Assembly: GCF_023821985.2 (NCBI RefSeq)
Contig: NZ_CP098805.1
Coordinates: 4,708,501-4,772,500 of the forward strand
Origin: Dyadobacter chenhuakuii
GTDB taxonomy: Bacteria; Bacteroidota; Bacteroidia; Cytophagales; Spirosomataceae
Length of the DNA stretch: 64,000 nucleotides
Direction of reading: 5' to 3'
The notes under the pieces are model-generated. The model made no database searches. It worked only from the letters and a program-made list of their open reading frames with translations, and had not been told where the DNA came from. This document shows positions 42,528 through 51,276 of the stretch, in pieces. The position numbers and the translations under genes are program-made. Every line of letters begins with the position of its first letter. Within the stretch, counting starts at the first letter, position 1.

Positions 42528-43352
42528 TTGAAATATTCAACTGCAACATTCCTGCGTCATTGCTTCCTAAAATGCATTTTTCTCTGTGTCGGAATCAGCA
42601 TGACGCATTGTCGGCGGGATGCTGAAACGCATGAAAAGGCGGGGATAGCAATCTCTTTCGACGATCATTTTATCAACGAGTGGTTTGCATTGCGGCCGAT
42701 GTTCCGGAAATACAATGCGAAAGTCACCTTTTTCATAACCTGTCCCGACAGCCTGACAGCCGACGAAATTTCTAAACTAAAAATATTGCAGGCCGACGGT
42801 CATGAGATCGGTTTTCACGGCACAATTCATGGTAAATCAACAGAATTGATTGCCACAGGGCCGGATAGTTATAAAAATATTGAACTGGCACCCGGCCTTG
42901 CACATATGGCCGAAGCAGGCTTTAAGCCCACTTCCTATGCGCATCCCGGAGGGAACCATAACGCCCGGGTTGACTCTGTGTTGCTAGCCAGCGGCTTTAA
43001 GATCTTGCGCGACGTGGCCATATCCAGAAGAAAAATTATGGGTTTTCAAATGTATGCCCTGGCGCCACGACTGATGCCCTGGATTTACTATAATTTTGAT
43101 AATGAACGCATTGTGGATGCGCTGCTAATCGACGAAGACTCCGGATTAACCGACCCGGAAATGCAAGAAGCGCTGGAAAAAGCGAAAAATGATAACACGG
43201 CTTTAATGTTATTCGGACACGAGCCTTTATATGGAAAGCCGCAAAATGGCGAATACGGCTTTCATGTGCCATTTCTCGAAAAAATATTAAAGGAAGCAGC
43301 CAGACAAAATTTGAAATTCTACACCATGTCGGAATTGCCTGATAGGAATTGA
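42528..43352 (+). CDS. Polysaccharide deacetylase-like lipoprotein
   Basis: A 274-residue protein with TTG start at 42528. Its lipobox (GISMTHC, Cys28) predicts a lipoprotein. The NodB-like core has AISFDDHF (Asp45, Asp46) and HEIGFHGTIHG with the zinc pair His97/His101. Later motifs include YAHPGGNHN and LMLFGHEP. Such enzymes remove acetyl groups from amino sugars in glycans or peptidoglycan. It converges with an acyltransferase gene 2 bp away, so a role in surface glycan modification is possible. Confidence 0.85.
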   Translation: MKYSTATFLRHCFLKCIFLCVGISMTHCRRDAETHEKAGIAISFDDHFINEWFALRPMFRKYNAKVTFFITCPDSLTADEISKLKILQADGHEIGFHGTIHGKSTELIATGPDSYKNIELAPGLAHMAEAGFKPTSYAHPGGNHNARVDSVLLASGFKILRDVAISRRKIMGFQMYALAPRLMPWIYYNFDNERIVDALLIDEDSGLTDPEMQEALEKAKNDNTALMLFGHEPLYGKPQNGEYGFHVPFLEKILKEAARQNLKFYTMSELPDRN

Positions 43353-43354
43353 GA

Positions 43355-44470
43355 TTATCTCCCGAAGCGCTTGTCTTTGTAGGCTAACAACGGTTTTTCA
43401 AAGTAAGAGTAAGAAAGCGACGCCACTGCAACCGATCCTAAGAAAGTCAACACATACAGGCCAATGTGGTAAGATGTGCCGGTCCAATCGGGTAGATATT
43501 TGTTCAAAACATTGATAATGAACACAATCACAGCTACGTGATATAAGTAAAGTCCATAAGAGATTTTACCCAAATGATTCATCACACCATTGTTCAGACT
43601 GACTATCGTGTTTGGATTACAGGAAACATTCAGAATAAAAAAGGCAAAGAAAAGGGCGTAAACTTCAAGAAAGCCGTAAAAATGGATTCCGGAAAGGAAA
43701 AGGGCGATCAGCAGCGTATAGACGACAATTTGAAGATCTTTTCTGAAAACCACTTGCAGGACGTTTGTTTTTTGCTTGTAAACCAGCCAGGCGCATAACC
43801 CACCCAAAGCCATCGTCTGGATCCGGAATTGGCCCAGAAAAGTTGAGATCATTGTGCTTTTCGTTTCTTCATCAACATTCACATAATGCAAGCCAATGAA
43901 CAGGATTGCTGCCGTAATGCCCAGGAAAAGGAGAATGATCGGAATGCGCTTTTTTGGATATTTGATCAGCCAGGGCCACAGATAGTAGAACTGCTCCTCG
44001 ACACCAATGGACCACGTTTGAGCGCACCAGTAAGGCAAGTCATACAGCACGAAAGCGAAATTGGGCAAAACCAAAAGCAGCAATGTTAACCGCTCGGCGG
44101 CGTGAATCGTGATTTTCTCGTCGGTCCCGGGAAAGCTTAGCAACTCAATGTGCGGGAAAACGAAAAAAGAGAGGCCTATAATGAGGAAGTAAATGGGCCA
44201 GATCCGAAAGACCCGTCGCAAGTAGAACTTTTTAGTATCCACATCACCAAAACGCCCGCGTTCTTCCAATAATAAATAAGTGATCAAAAAGCCGCTAAGC
44301 ACGAAGAAAAGGCCAACGCCAAGCCTGCCAGCGTGCTGAATAATGGGAAGCTCGTAAATATTGGCAATTCCCAAAGCATGTTTGGCCTGCTCCAAATGGT
44401 GAAAAACAACCAAAAGGGCCGCAATGCACCGGATTCCGTTGAGATTTGGGAAGTAACGCTTTTTTTCCAC
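43355..44470 (-). CDS. Acyltransferase 3 family membrane protein (OafA/YrhL-like)
   Basis: A 371-residue membrane protein with about ten transmembrane helices and a GTG start. FPNLNGIRCIAALLVVFHHLEQAKHALG includes the catalytic His pair, and GRLGVGLFFVLSGFLITYLLLEE and WSIGVEEQFYYLWPWLIKY are family hallmarks. These enzymes O-acetylate lipopolysaccharide, exopolysaccharide or peptidoglycan, carrying the acyl group across the inner membrane. It is downstream of kdsC on the same strand, which hints at a lipopolysaccharide target. Confidence 0.88.
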   Translation of the reverse strand: MEKKRYFPNLNGIRCIAALLVVFHHLEQAKHALGIANIYELPIIQHAGRLGVGLFFVLSGFLITYLLLEERGRFGDVDTKKFYLRRVFRIWPIYFLIIGLSFFVFPHIELLSFPGTDEKITIHAAERLTLLLLVLPNFAFVLYDLPYWCAQTWSIGVEEQFYYLWPWLIKYPKKRIPIILLFLGITAAILFIGLHYVNVDEETKSTMISTFLGQFRIQTMALGGLCAWLVYKQKTNVLQVVFRKDLQIVVYTLLIALFLSGIHFYGFLEVYALFFAFFILNVSCNPNTIVSLNNGVMNHLGKISYGLYLYHVAVIVFIINVLNKYLPDWTGTSYHIGLYVLTFLGSVAVASLSYSYFEKPLLAYKDKRFGR

Positions 44471-44500
44471 TTAGTTAAGCCTGATTTCTGCTTTTGAAGA

Positions 44501-45022
44501 TTATTGAAACCAAGCCATCCATTTGCCCTGAGCCTTCATTACTTGTTCGATCAGGTCGCGTACTGCGCCGTGACCGCCGTTTTTAGGAGATATATAGTCG
44601 GATAATGCGAGGATTTCGTCCACCGAATCTGCCGGGCAGGCGCTCAGCACATTGGTCCGCATCACTTCATAATCGGGCAGATCGTCGCCCATGAACACGA
44701 TCTCGTCTTCTGTGAGATTGGTTTCTTCGAGATATTTTTTAAAAATCGGCAACTTCCCATCCGGTGAAGTTCCGATGAAAATGTCCGATACGCCCAGATA
44801 TTCAAGCCGTTTGCGGACACCCATTTGATTTTGTGCAGAAATAATAGCCACCCGGTAACCCATCTTAATCGCGCGATTGATGCCGTAACCGTCCTTTACA
44901 TTAAAACTACGAGGCTGTTCTCCGCTTTCCAGCGCAATCACGCTGCCGTCTGTCATGACGCCGTCGATGTCGAAAATAAAGGTTGTAATGCGTTTAAAGC
45001 GGTCTATTAGTGCTGCATTCAT
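44501..45022 (-). CDS. kdsC: KdsC-family phosphatase (3-deoxy-D-manno-octulosonate 8-phosphate phosphatase)
   Basis: A 173-residue HAD-IIIA enzyme beginning at ATG 45022. TTFIFDIDGVMTDGS (nucleophile Asp and acid Asp), VAIISAQNQMGVRKRLEYLGV, and FMGDDLPDYEVM are all conserved. KdsC makes Kdo for lipopolysaccharide core. The replacement of the usual SGR by SAQ in motif II is common in Bacteroidota proteins, but a related phosphatase for N-acylneuraminate cannot be fully excluded. It follows a DUF2520 gene, a common arrangement in the phylum. Confidence 0.85.
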   Translation of the reverse strand: MNAALIDRFKRITTFIFDIDGVMTDGSVIALESGEQPRSFNVKDGYGINRAIKMGYRVAIISAQNQMGVRKRLEYLGVSDIFIGTSPDGKLPIFKKYLEETNLTEDEIVFMGDDLPDYEVMRTNVLSACPADSVDEILALSDYISPKNGGHGAVRDLIEQVMKAQGKWMAWFQ

Positions 45023-45087
45023 GAAAAATCCGAATAATGAATCCCGCAAATATAGCCTAACTTTTCAGGAGACAGCACGGGTCCCTA

Positions 45088-45891
45088 TTATTTTGAAATG
45101 TAGAAGTTCCTGATTTTATCCGTCAGCAGCCTGTAAATCTCCGTCCAATCCTCATTGGTTTCCTGCAAATATTCCAAATGCCGGTTGGTCGTTTTCCAGT
45201 CGCCACGCCTTGCCGGCCCGGTCTGGCCCAGCGAAGGATCATTGGAAAGCAATGCTTTGTGAATGGTGGTTTGGATAAGGGGTTTTAGTAAATCAAAATT
45301 CAACTGTTCCCTTTCGAGCATATTTTGGGAAACAGTGAGAAGATAATTGGTGAAATTGCTGGCAAATACGGCTGCCACATGCAGGATAAAGCGCTCATCG
45401 GAATCCATGCGGCTTACATTGTCACTCACGCTCTGTGCCAATTGAATGAGCTTATTTTCAATCAGTTCGTTTTTTGATTCAATACAAAATGGAAGTTCTT
45501 TGTAGTCCATTTCCAATCCTTTTGTGAAGGTTTGAAGCGGGTAAAAGACACCGGTATGCACATATACGTCGCTGTAAATCTCGACCAGGTTCTGGAATTC
45601 TGCTAATGATCTGGTTCCTGAGGTGTGGACCAGCATTACGCCTTCGGGGAGCACGATGCGTTCGATCACACTTTCCAGAGCATCATCGGAAACGGCTATC
45701 ACGATGAGATCAGCTTCACTTTCAGCAAAATTAAGGTCCGGCTGAATGTTGGTATCATACAGGTAGGAAGCCAGTTGGCGGGCTTTCTGGGTGTCGCGGC
45801 TATATACTTCACAAATCCAGTGACCGGCGTCTTCAAAGGCCTGGGCAAGGTGCCAGGCCACGTTTCCGGAACCAACGAAAGAGATTTTCAT
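45088..45891 (-). CDS. Rossmann-like/DUF2520 oxidoreductase
   Basis: A 267-residue protein with an N-terminal NADP-binding fold (ISFVGSGNVAWHLAQAFEDAGH) and a C-terminal DUF2520 helical domain (ILHVAAVFASNFTNYLLTVSQ, LKPLIQTTIHKALLSNDPSLGQTGPARRGD). Its architecture resembles ketopantoate or pyrroline reductase relatives, but no substrate is known. The GPARRGD motif is conserved in DUF2520. It lies upstream of kdsC with 65 bp between them and is probably transcribed together with it. Confidence 0.85.
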   Translation of the reverse strand: MKISFVGSGNVAWHLAQAFEDAGHWICEVYSRDTQKARQLASYLYDTNIQPDLNFAESEADLIVIAVSDDALESVIERIVLPEGVMLVHTSGTRSLAEFQNLVEIYSDVYVHTGVFYPLQTFTKGLEMDYKELPFCIESKNELIENKLIQLAQSVSDNVSRMDSDERFILHVAAVFASNFTNYLLTVSQNMLEREQLNFDLLKPLIQTTIHKALLSNDPSLGQTGPARRGDWKTTNRHLEYLQETNEDWTEIYRLLTDKIRNFYISK

Positions 45892-45942
45892 TCACAAAAC
45901 GTTATATCCGCCTAAGATATGGCATAAAGTTAATTTCACAAA

Positions 45943-46662
45943 TCAGTTGACTAGCGGGGCGGTTTGTGCTGCGCTGGTAATGCCATCGGGCAATTCCATA
46001 ATGCGCATGTTACGGAAATGGATTTCAGCGCCTTCGGCTTCCAGGCAAATGTAGCCGCGTTTTCTTTCAGAGTTCCGCAAACCGTTGACAAACTTGCCAT
46101 TAACAGAAAGCTTCACGGTTCCGTCTACACACACCACCACATATTTATTCCACTCGCCTTTGCCTTTACAGCGCTTTTCGAGGGATTTGCTTCTGATGCC
46201 GCGGGGGTTATCCGGAATGGCTGTCATACCCATGGTCGGGAACAGCTCGCCGTGCACGTAATCTTCTGTCGCATTGTGCTGGGGCGCGTAATCCAGTTCC
46301 AGCATTTGGACCTCAACCGCTTTGGTCAGCGGGTCATTTTCCTGCGGCGTGCCTTCGCTCCATACGAAAACGCCCGAATTCCCGCCTGCTTCCATATGTT
46401 TCCACTCCACTTCCAGGATAAAATTTTCATACTGCTTGTCGGACCGCATCACGCCAATGGGCTTACCGGAACAGATCAATGTTCCGTTTTTTACTTTCCA
46501 GGTTTCCTTCGACGTGTTTACATCAATCCACCCATCGAGGTTTTTGCCATTGAAGAGCGGCCGGAATGAAAGATTTTCAGGAGCCTGCGCAAAGCTGATT
46601 TGCAGCGAGAGGGCGAAAGCCAGCAAGGCCGTCGCATAATGTTTTGAAAAAGTACTTTTCAT
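45943..46662 (-). CDS. DUF1080 family exported protein (3-keto-disaccharide hydrolase-like)
   Basis: A 239-residue protein with signal peptide ending QISFAQ. The core of about 200 residues is a concanavalin-like sandwich: [64 protein letters not shown]. Members hydrolyse 3-keto-glucosides produced by sugar dehydrogenases and are very numerous in Bacteroidota. It lacks partner dehydrogenase genes here. Standing 51 bp upstream of DUF2520 on the same strand. Confidence 0.88.
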   Translation of the reverse strand: MKSTFSKHYATALLAFALSLQISFAQAPENLSFRPLFNGKNLDGWIDVNTSKETWKVKNGTLICSGKPIGVMRSDKQYENFILEVEWKHMEAGGNSGVFVWSEGTPQENDPLTKAVEVQMLELDYAPQHNATEDYVHGELFPTMGMTAIPDNPRGIRSKSLEKRCKGKGEWNKYVVVCVDGTVKLSVNGKFVNGLRNSERKRGYICLEAEGAEIHFRNMRIMELPDGITSAAQTAPLVN

Positions 46663-46731
46663 CTGAATGATTACTTATGAGGTTTAGGATTGGGAAAGGC
46701 GCAATATCGCAATTCTTCAAATGCAGTAAAC

Positions 46732-46739
46732 TATATTTG
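46732..46739 (+). promoter_or_regulatory. Bacteroidota -7 box (TATATTTG)
   Basis: An exact TAnnTTTG match about 50 nt before ATG 46790. No good -33 element at the right distance. Confidence 0.4.
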
Positions 46740-46789
46740 GATCCAGGTATATTGGTTAAAATAAATTTCTCACACTAAAATTTTTTAAA

Positions 46790-47503
46790 ATGTTTAGAAT
46801 GAAGCTCTTCTGCTTTTTCGCAGCACTTACAGCAGCCCTCGGCACAGTTCAGGTTTATGGCCAAGGCCAATCACAGATCAGTGCGGTTATCGACGTCGGC
46901 ACCGGTTTCAGCGATGATAAATCCTGGGCACCCTCTGTATTATATTATGAGCAGATAGGTCTGAACCGCGTTCCGTGGTTCCGGCTTGGGCTGGGGATAA
47001 GAGCATGGGGTTATTATGCTAACCGGACCAATTTATATACAAAAACCGGCTCTCCGCAGGATTACCTGGAATACAGAAAAGTATCTGCCAATGGGTTAAG
47101 CTTTGTGGTTGGGGCAAACCTGCGATTTTGGAAAATAGATCTCGGCGTTAACACAGACCTTATAGGAGCATCTTTTGGATCAAAAAGAAAGGCTTTTTAC
47201 GAAAAAACCACGACAACGCCGGGTGTTGGCGCACCTAATTACAATCAATGGTTATCAACCTCGCCGGTTATTTTCAATGCTGCGCCTTTATTTTTAGATA
47301 ACTATAACGGACAGTCTGAGGCATACGCACGCATCTATCTGACCAGGGGAATCGGGCTTAAAATCGGATACTTATACGGGCATATTGCGTATCACACGCA
47401 TAAGGCCGATGACCGCAAGGTGTTCCTGGACAATAAGCAACGCCGTGTTTCACAAAACTATGGCATGCCGTATGCTGCGCTGAGTTTTCCGCTGCAACAT
47501 TAA
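46790..47503 (+). CDS. Exported beta-rich hypothetical protein, probably outer membrane
   Basis: A 237-residue protein not placed in a family. It has a signal peptide ending VQVYGQG. The mature part is made of alternating amphipathic strands with aromatic girdle residues (VIDVGTGFSDDKSWAPSVLYYEQIG, FRLGLGIRAWGYY, LSFVVGANLRFWKIDLGVNTD, RIYLTRGIGLKIGYLYGHIAY) and ends in YAALSFPL, a plausible terminal barrel strand. An 8-10 strand outer-membrane barrel is the best guess. It is a single-gene unit just ahead of the ribosomal operon. Confidence 0.65.
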   Translation: MFRMKLFCFFAALTAALGTVQVYGQGQSQISAVIDVGTGFSDDKSWAPSVLYYEQIGLNRVPWFRLGLGIRAWGYYANRTNLYTKTGSPQDYLEYRKVSANGLSFVVGANLRFWKIDLGVNTDLIGASFGSKRKAFYEKTTTTPGVGAPNYNQWLSTSPVIFNAAPLFLDNYNGQSEAYARIYLTRGIGLKIGYLYGHIAYHTHKADDRKVFLDNKQRRVSQNYGMPYAALSFPLQH

Positions 47504-47564
47504 GAGATGTATTAGCATCAAAGCGGCCTTGAATCCTCATGGCCGGTGAAATTTCACAAACATA

Positions 47565-47596
47565 CTTGTTATTCAATTTGTTAAACTCTATATTTG
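47565..47596 (+). promoter_or_regulatory. Promoter of the rplM ribosomal operon
   Basis: CTTG (47565-47568) and TATATTTG (47589-47596, exact TAnnTTTG) with 20 nt between them match the Bacteroidota -33/-7 pattern closely. Leader to GTG 47669 is about 65 nt. Confidence 0.6.
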
Positions 47597-47668
47597 CACT
47601 CCCATTTTGCGATGGGACTGTCTTGTTACAGTGTAATTTATTGAAAATCAATTAAATTTTTGTTAATC

Positions 47669-48112
47669 GTGGATACGTTAAGCTACAAAACCATCTCGGC
47701 GAACAAAAACACAGTGAACAAGGAGTGGGTTGTTGTGGATGCTCAGGATGCAATTTTAGGCCGTTTGGCAAGTGAAGTTGCGAAAATTATCAGAGGCAAG
47801 CACAAGGCAAATTACACTCCTCATGTGGACTGTGGTGATAATGTTATCATTATCAACGCCGATAAAATCAAGTTGACAGGTAAGAAAATGACCGACAAAA
47901 TTTATGTTCGTCATACGGGTTACCCAGGAGGTCAGCGTTTTCAAACTCCTCGTGAGTTGCTCGAAAAACACCCAGGTCGTGTAATCGAGAAAGCCGTAAG
48001 AGGCATGCTTCCAAAGAACCGTTTGGGACGTCGTTTATTCACAAATCTGTTTGTTTATGCTGATGCAACACACCCGCACAGCGCTCAGCAACCAAAAGAA
48101 ATCCAGTTGTAA
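47669..48112 (+). CDS. rplM: 50S ribosomal protein L13
   Basis: A 147-residue large-subunit protein starting at GTG 47669 (VDTLSYKTISANKNTVNKEWVVVDA), the form seen throughout Bacteroidota. Motifs ILGRLASEVAKIIRGKHK, YVRHTGYPGG and VRGMLPKNRLGRR are diagnostic. A TTG three codons earlier is possible but less likely. It forms an operon with rpsI (3 bp apart). Confidence 0.98.
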   Translation: MDTLSYKTISANKNTVNKEWVVVDAQDAILGRLASEVAKIIRGKHKANYTPHVDCGDNVIIINADKIKLTGKKMTDKIYVRHTGYPGGQRFQTPRELLEKHPGRVIEKAVRGMLPKNRLGRRLFTNLFVYADATHPHSAQQPKEIQL

Positions 48113-48115
48113 TTC

Positions 48116-48502
48116 ATGGAAGTTATCAACACAATAGGTAGAAGAAAAACAGCCGTGGCCCGTATTTATATGACGCCCGGTAAAGGAGATATCAAAGTAA
48201 ACGGTCGCGATTACAAAGAATACTTTCCATTTGAAGTTCACCAGATCGTTCTTCAGCAACCTTTTGCTGTGATCAGCGGAGGCAATGGTTATGATCTTAA
48301 AGTAAATGTAAGAGGCGGTGGAATTTCAGGACAGGCGGAAGCAATCCGTATGGCTGTTTCCCGCGCACTTTGCGAATACAACGGAGAATTCCGTGGCGCG
48401 TTGAAAAAAGAAGGATTCCTTACTCGTGACCCTCGTATGGTTGAACGTAAGAAATACGGTCGCGCTAAGGCTCGTAAGAGATTCCAGTTCTCGAAACGTT
48501 AA
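48116..48502 (+). CDS. rpsI: 30S ribosomal protein S9
   Basis: A 128-residue small-subunit protein with TIGRRKTAVARIYMTPG at the N-terminus, RGGGISGQAEAIRMAVSRAL in the middle and the basic tail KKYGRAKARKRFQFSKR that reaches the P-site tRNA. It is directly downstream of rplM, its conserved partner in nearly all bacteria. Confidence 0.98.
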   Translation: MEVINTIGRRKTAVARIYMTPGKGDIKVNGRDYKEYFPFEVHQIVLQQPFAVISGGNGYDLKVNVRGGGISGQAEAIRMAVSRALCEYNGEFRGALKKEGFLTRDPRMVERKKYGRAKARKRFQFSKR

Positions 48503-48590
48503 TATTCAAATGTCCAGACAGTACTTATCGTGCCCGATGTGCTGTGCTGCGTAATTTTATTAAGACATTTTTTCAAAACATTAATCTGTA

Positions 48591-49424
48591 ATGGCACAAA
48601 TAGAATATAAAGAACTATTGGATGCAGGTGTACACTTTGGTCACCTTACCCGCAAGTGGGATCCACGTATGGCTCCATACATCTTCATGGAGAAGAACGG
48701 GATCCACATCATTGACCTGAACAAAACATTGAGCTGCATTAACGACGCTGAGGCTGCGTTGAAGCAAATCGTTCGTTCAGGACGTAAGATCATGTTTGTT
48801 GCTACTAAAAAACAAGCGCAGGAAATCGTAACGGAAGAGGCGAAACGCCTTAAAATGCCTTACGTAACTGATCGCTGGTTGGGTGGTATGCTTACAAACT
48901 TCGGCACAATTCGCAAGTCTTTGAAAAAAATGCAGACTCTTGAGAAGATGCTAAAAGACGAAACCACGGTTAGCAATATCGCGAAGAGAGAACGCCTGAT
49001 GCTTACACGTGAAAAGGATAAATTGGAAAGAGTGTTAGGTGGTGTAGCTGACTTAACACGTCTTCCTGCTGCCCTTTTCATCGTTGATGTAAAACGCGAG
49101 CACATTGCCGTTTCAGAAGCAAAAAGATTGAACATCCCCATTTTTGCAATCTGCGACACCAACTCAAACCCGGAATTAGTTGATTTCCCAATCCCAAGCA
49201 ATGACGATGCTTACAAAGCAATTTCATTGATCACTTTGGCGATCGGAAAAGCAATCGAAGAAGGTTTGATGGAACGCAAACAAGATAAAGACGATCAGCG
49301 CATGGTAGAGGAGGAAGAAGCGAAACGTCAGGTTGACAAAGGCAATGAAGAAACAGCTGCGGCTGCTCCTCGTGCTGAGGCGCCTGCTGAGACAAGCGTT
49401 GCTGCTGAAAGTGATGAAGAGTAA
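48591..49424 (+). CDS. rpsB: 30S ribosomal protein S2
   Basis: A 277-residue small-subunit protein: LLDAGVHFGHLTRKWDPRMAPYIF, FVATKKQAQEIV, RWLGGMLTNFGTIRKSL and PIFAICDTNSNPELVDFPIPSNDDA. After about residue 235 it carries an acidic/alanine-rich C-terminal tail (ETAAAAPRAEAPAETS) that is not part of the usual fold and is common in this phylum. Followed by a terminator and then tsf, the standard pairing. Confidence 0.97.
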   Translation: MAQIEYKELLDAGVHFGHLTRKWDPRMAPYIFMEKNGIHIIDLNKTLSCINDAEAALKQIVRSGRKIMFVATKKQAQEIVTEEAKRLKMPYVTDRWLGGMLTNFGTIRKSLKKMQTLEKMLKDETTVSNIAKRERLMLTREKDKLERVLGGVADLTRLPAALFIVDVKREHIAVSEAKRLNIPIFAICDTNSNPELVDFPIPSNDDAYKAISLITLAIGKAIEEGLMERKQDKDDQRMVEEEEAKRQVDKGNEETAAAAPRAEAPAETSVAAESDEE

Positions 49425-49474
49425 TCAGGGCGATACGGAATAGGTTTCTGACCTTTCCTGTCTGAACAGATAAA

Positions 49475-49512
49475 GTAGCCCATAGCCTATTGCTATGGGC
49501 TACAGTTTTTTA
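49475..49512 (+). terminator. Intrinsic terminator after rpsB
   Basis: GTAGCCCATAGC pairs perfectly with GCTATGGGCTAC across a 5-nt loop; a T-run follows. tsf therefore probably also has its own promoter. Confidence 0.85.
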
Positions 49513-49608
49513 AAATTCTACCGGATGCGGATTTGTTAATCGTTTTCTAACACAGCATTAACAGCCGTTTCCTTTCAAATCAGTAATAACCAATATTAAA
49601 AATAGATC

Positions 49609-50445
49609 ATGGCAATTACCGCACAAGATGTAAACAAACTCCGCCAAATGACCGGCGCGGGCATGATGGATTGTAAAAAAGCACTTCAGGAAGCTGATGG
49701 CGATTTTGACAAAGCCGTTGATATTCTTCGTAAGCAAGGACAAAAAGTGGCAGCTAAACGTGCTGACAACGCAGTTTCAGAAGGAACAGTGGTTGTACAG
49801 ATCAGCGCTGACGGAACAAATGGTAAATTGATCGCATTTGCTTGCGAAACTGAGCCCGTTTCTAATGTTGAAGATTTCAAAAATCTTGCACAAAGCATTT
49901 TGGACAAAGCCGTAGCAGATAACATTGCTGACAAAGACGCTTTGCTTTCTGCTACATTGCCTGACGGCCGTCCGGTTAGCGAGCACATCGTGGATCTGGT
50001 AGGTAAATTGGGAGAGAAACTTGAAATCACTGCTTACGAAAATGTAACAGCTGACAAAGTTGTTCCTTATATTCACTCCAACGGCAAATTGGGCGTTCTG
50101 GTAGCGTTCGAAGGCGTAAATGGAACAGATGTAAGCGAGCTTGGTAAAGACGTTGCGATGCAGATCGCTGCTATGAAGCCTATCGCTTTGGATAAAGACG
50201 AAGTGGATTCTGCAACTGTTGAGCGTGAAATCGAAGTAGGTAAAGAACAAGCAAGAGCAGAAGGTAAGCCAGAAGCAATGCTTGAGAAAATTGCACAAGG
50301 AAAATTGCAGAAGTTCTACAAAGACAACACATTGTTGAATCAGGAATTCGTAAAGGATTCTTCGTTAACAATTCGTCAGTTATTAGAAAAAACTGCTAAG
50401 GGCTTAACGGTAAAATCTTTCAAAAGAGTGTCAATCGGCGCTTAG
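49609..50445 (+). CDS. tsf: Translation elongation factor Ts
   Basis: A 278-residue nucleotide exchange factor for EF-Tu. VNKLRQMTGAGMMDCKKALQEADGDFDKAVDILRKQGQ is the N-terminal UBA-like signature, and the dimerisation/core region with FACETEPVSNVEDFK and IRQLLEK is normal. Size is typical for the phylum. It lies behind rpsB, separated by a terminator. Confidence 0.97.
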   Translation: MAITAQDVNKLRQMTGAGMMDCKKALQEADGDFDKAVDILRKQGQKVAAKRADNAVSEGTVVVQISADGTNGKLIAFACETEPVSNVEDFKNLAQSILDKAVADNIADKDALLSATLPDGRPVSEHIVDLVGKLGEKLEITAYENVTADKVVPYIHSNGKLGVLVAFEGVNGTDVSELGKDVAMQIAAMKPIALDKDEVDSATVEREIEVGKEQARAEGKPEAMLEKIAQGKLQKFYKDNTLLNQEFVKDSSLTIRQLLEKTAKGLTVKSFKRVSIGA

Positions 50446-50471
50446 AAAGCACTTCTTATAAAATAATGTTG

Positions 50472-50512
50472 ACAACGCCTGGTATCTATTTGTATACCAG
50501 GCGTTGTTTTTT
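50472..50512 (+). terminator. Intrinsic terminator after tsf
   Basis: ACAACGCCTGGTAT pairs with ATACCAGGCGTTGT (14 bp perfect) and is followed by six T. Confidence 0.9.
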
Positions 50513-50580
50513 AATATTTACCAAAAATTAATTAATCCATTAATTTTTTGGACACGCGCTATACAGTGATTTAAATTAAG

Positions 50581-51183
50581 ATGGTTGACAAATTCGCAAA
50601 TTATGCACCGCATAATGTAACAGACGAGGAATTGGTTAAGCTTTTTCTGGAATCCGGGGAAAACCGATATTTTGAAAAACTTTACGACCGATATGTGCTG
50701 AAAGTATTCAAAAAATGCCTTTCACTTACGCGCGACGCCTCCAAGGCAGAAGACATTACCCACGACGTATTTCTTAAATTGGTATTTAAAATGAATACTT
50801 TTAAGAAAGGAGCAAAATTCTCCACCTGGCTCTACACTGTTACGTATAACCACTGCATGGATCTCATGCGATCCAACAGAAAAAAAGTGATCATTGTGCA
50901 TGCAGAAGATGCGGATTGCATTGAGCACGTAGATCTGGACAGCGCTTTTACTACTGAGGAGGTCAATACTAAGATTCTAAAACAAGCGCTCGACAAATTA
51001 CCTGCGGAGGAAAAAGCCTTACTATACATGAAGTATATGGATGACCGGAGCATCCGGCACATTGCAACAACGTCCCAAATAACAGAAAGTGCGGTTAAAA
51101 TGAGGCTCTTACGCTCCCGTGAGAAGTTGAGAATTATCTATCTTGAAATATCATATGCAGTGAATTTCGGGCAGGAGTTATGA
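50581..51183 (+). CDS. ECF-type RNA polymerase sigma factor
   Basis: A 200-residue sigma factor. Region 2 has YFEKLYDRYVLKVFKKCLSLTRDASKAEDITHDVFLKL and FSTWLYTVTYNHCMDLMRSNRKK. Region 4 has LDKLPAEEKALLYMKYMDDRSIRHIATTSQITESAVKMRLLRSREKLR. It is divergent in sequence from the ECF factor at 11254 and has no recognisable anti-sigma gene beside it. A DUF3078 gene starts 93 bp downstream. Its stimulus and regulon are unknown. Confidence 0.9.
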   Translation: MVDKFANYAPHNVTDEELVKLFLESGENRYFEKLYDRYVLKVFKKCLSLTRDASKAEDITHDVFLKLVFKMNTFKKGAKFSTWLYTVTYNHCMDLMRSNRKKVIIVHAEDADCIEHVDLDSAFTTEEVNTKILKQALDKLPAEEKALLYMKYMDDRSIRHIATTSQITESAVKMRLLRSREKLRIIYLEISYAVNFGQEL

Positions 51184-51276
51184 ATTCTGGTAATCTATTG
51201 ATTACTTACTGTTGCAATTTCTCTTCCTGTAAGCCTAGAGCTGAGGCTCTGCAATTTTTTACTAACCACATCTCAA

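Noticed and set aside
51237-51256. Small hairpin followed by T-run between the second ECF gene and DUF3078
   Set aside because: Only a 5-bp stem and the T-run is offset; too weak to call a terminator.
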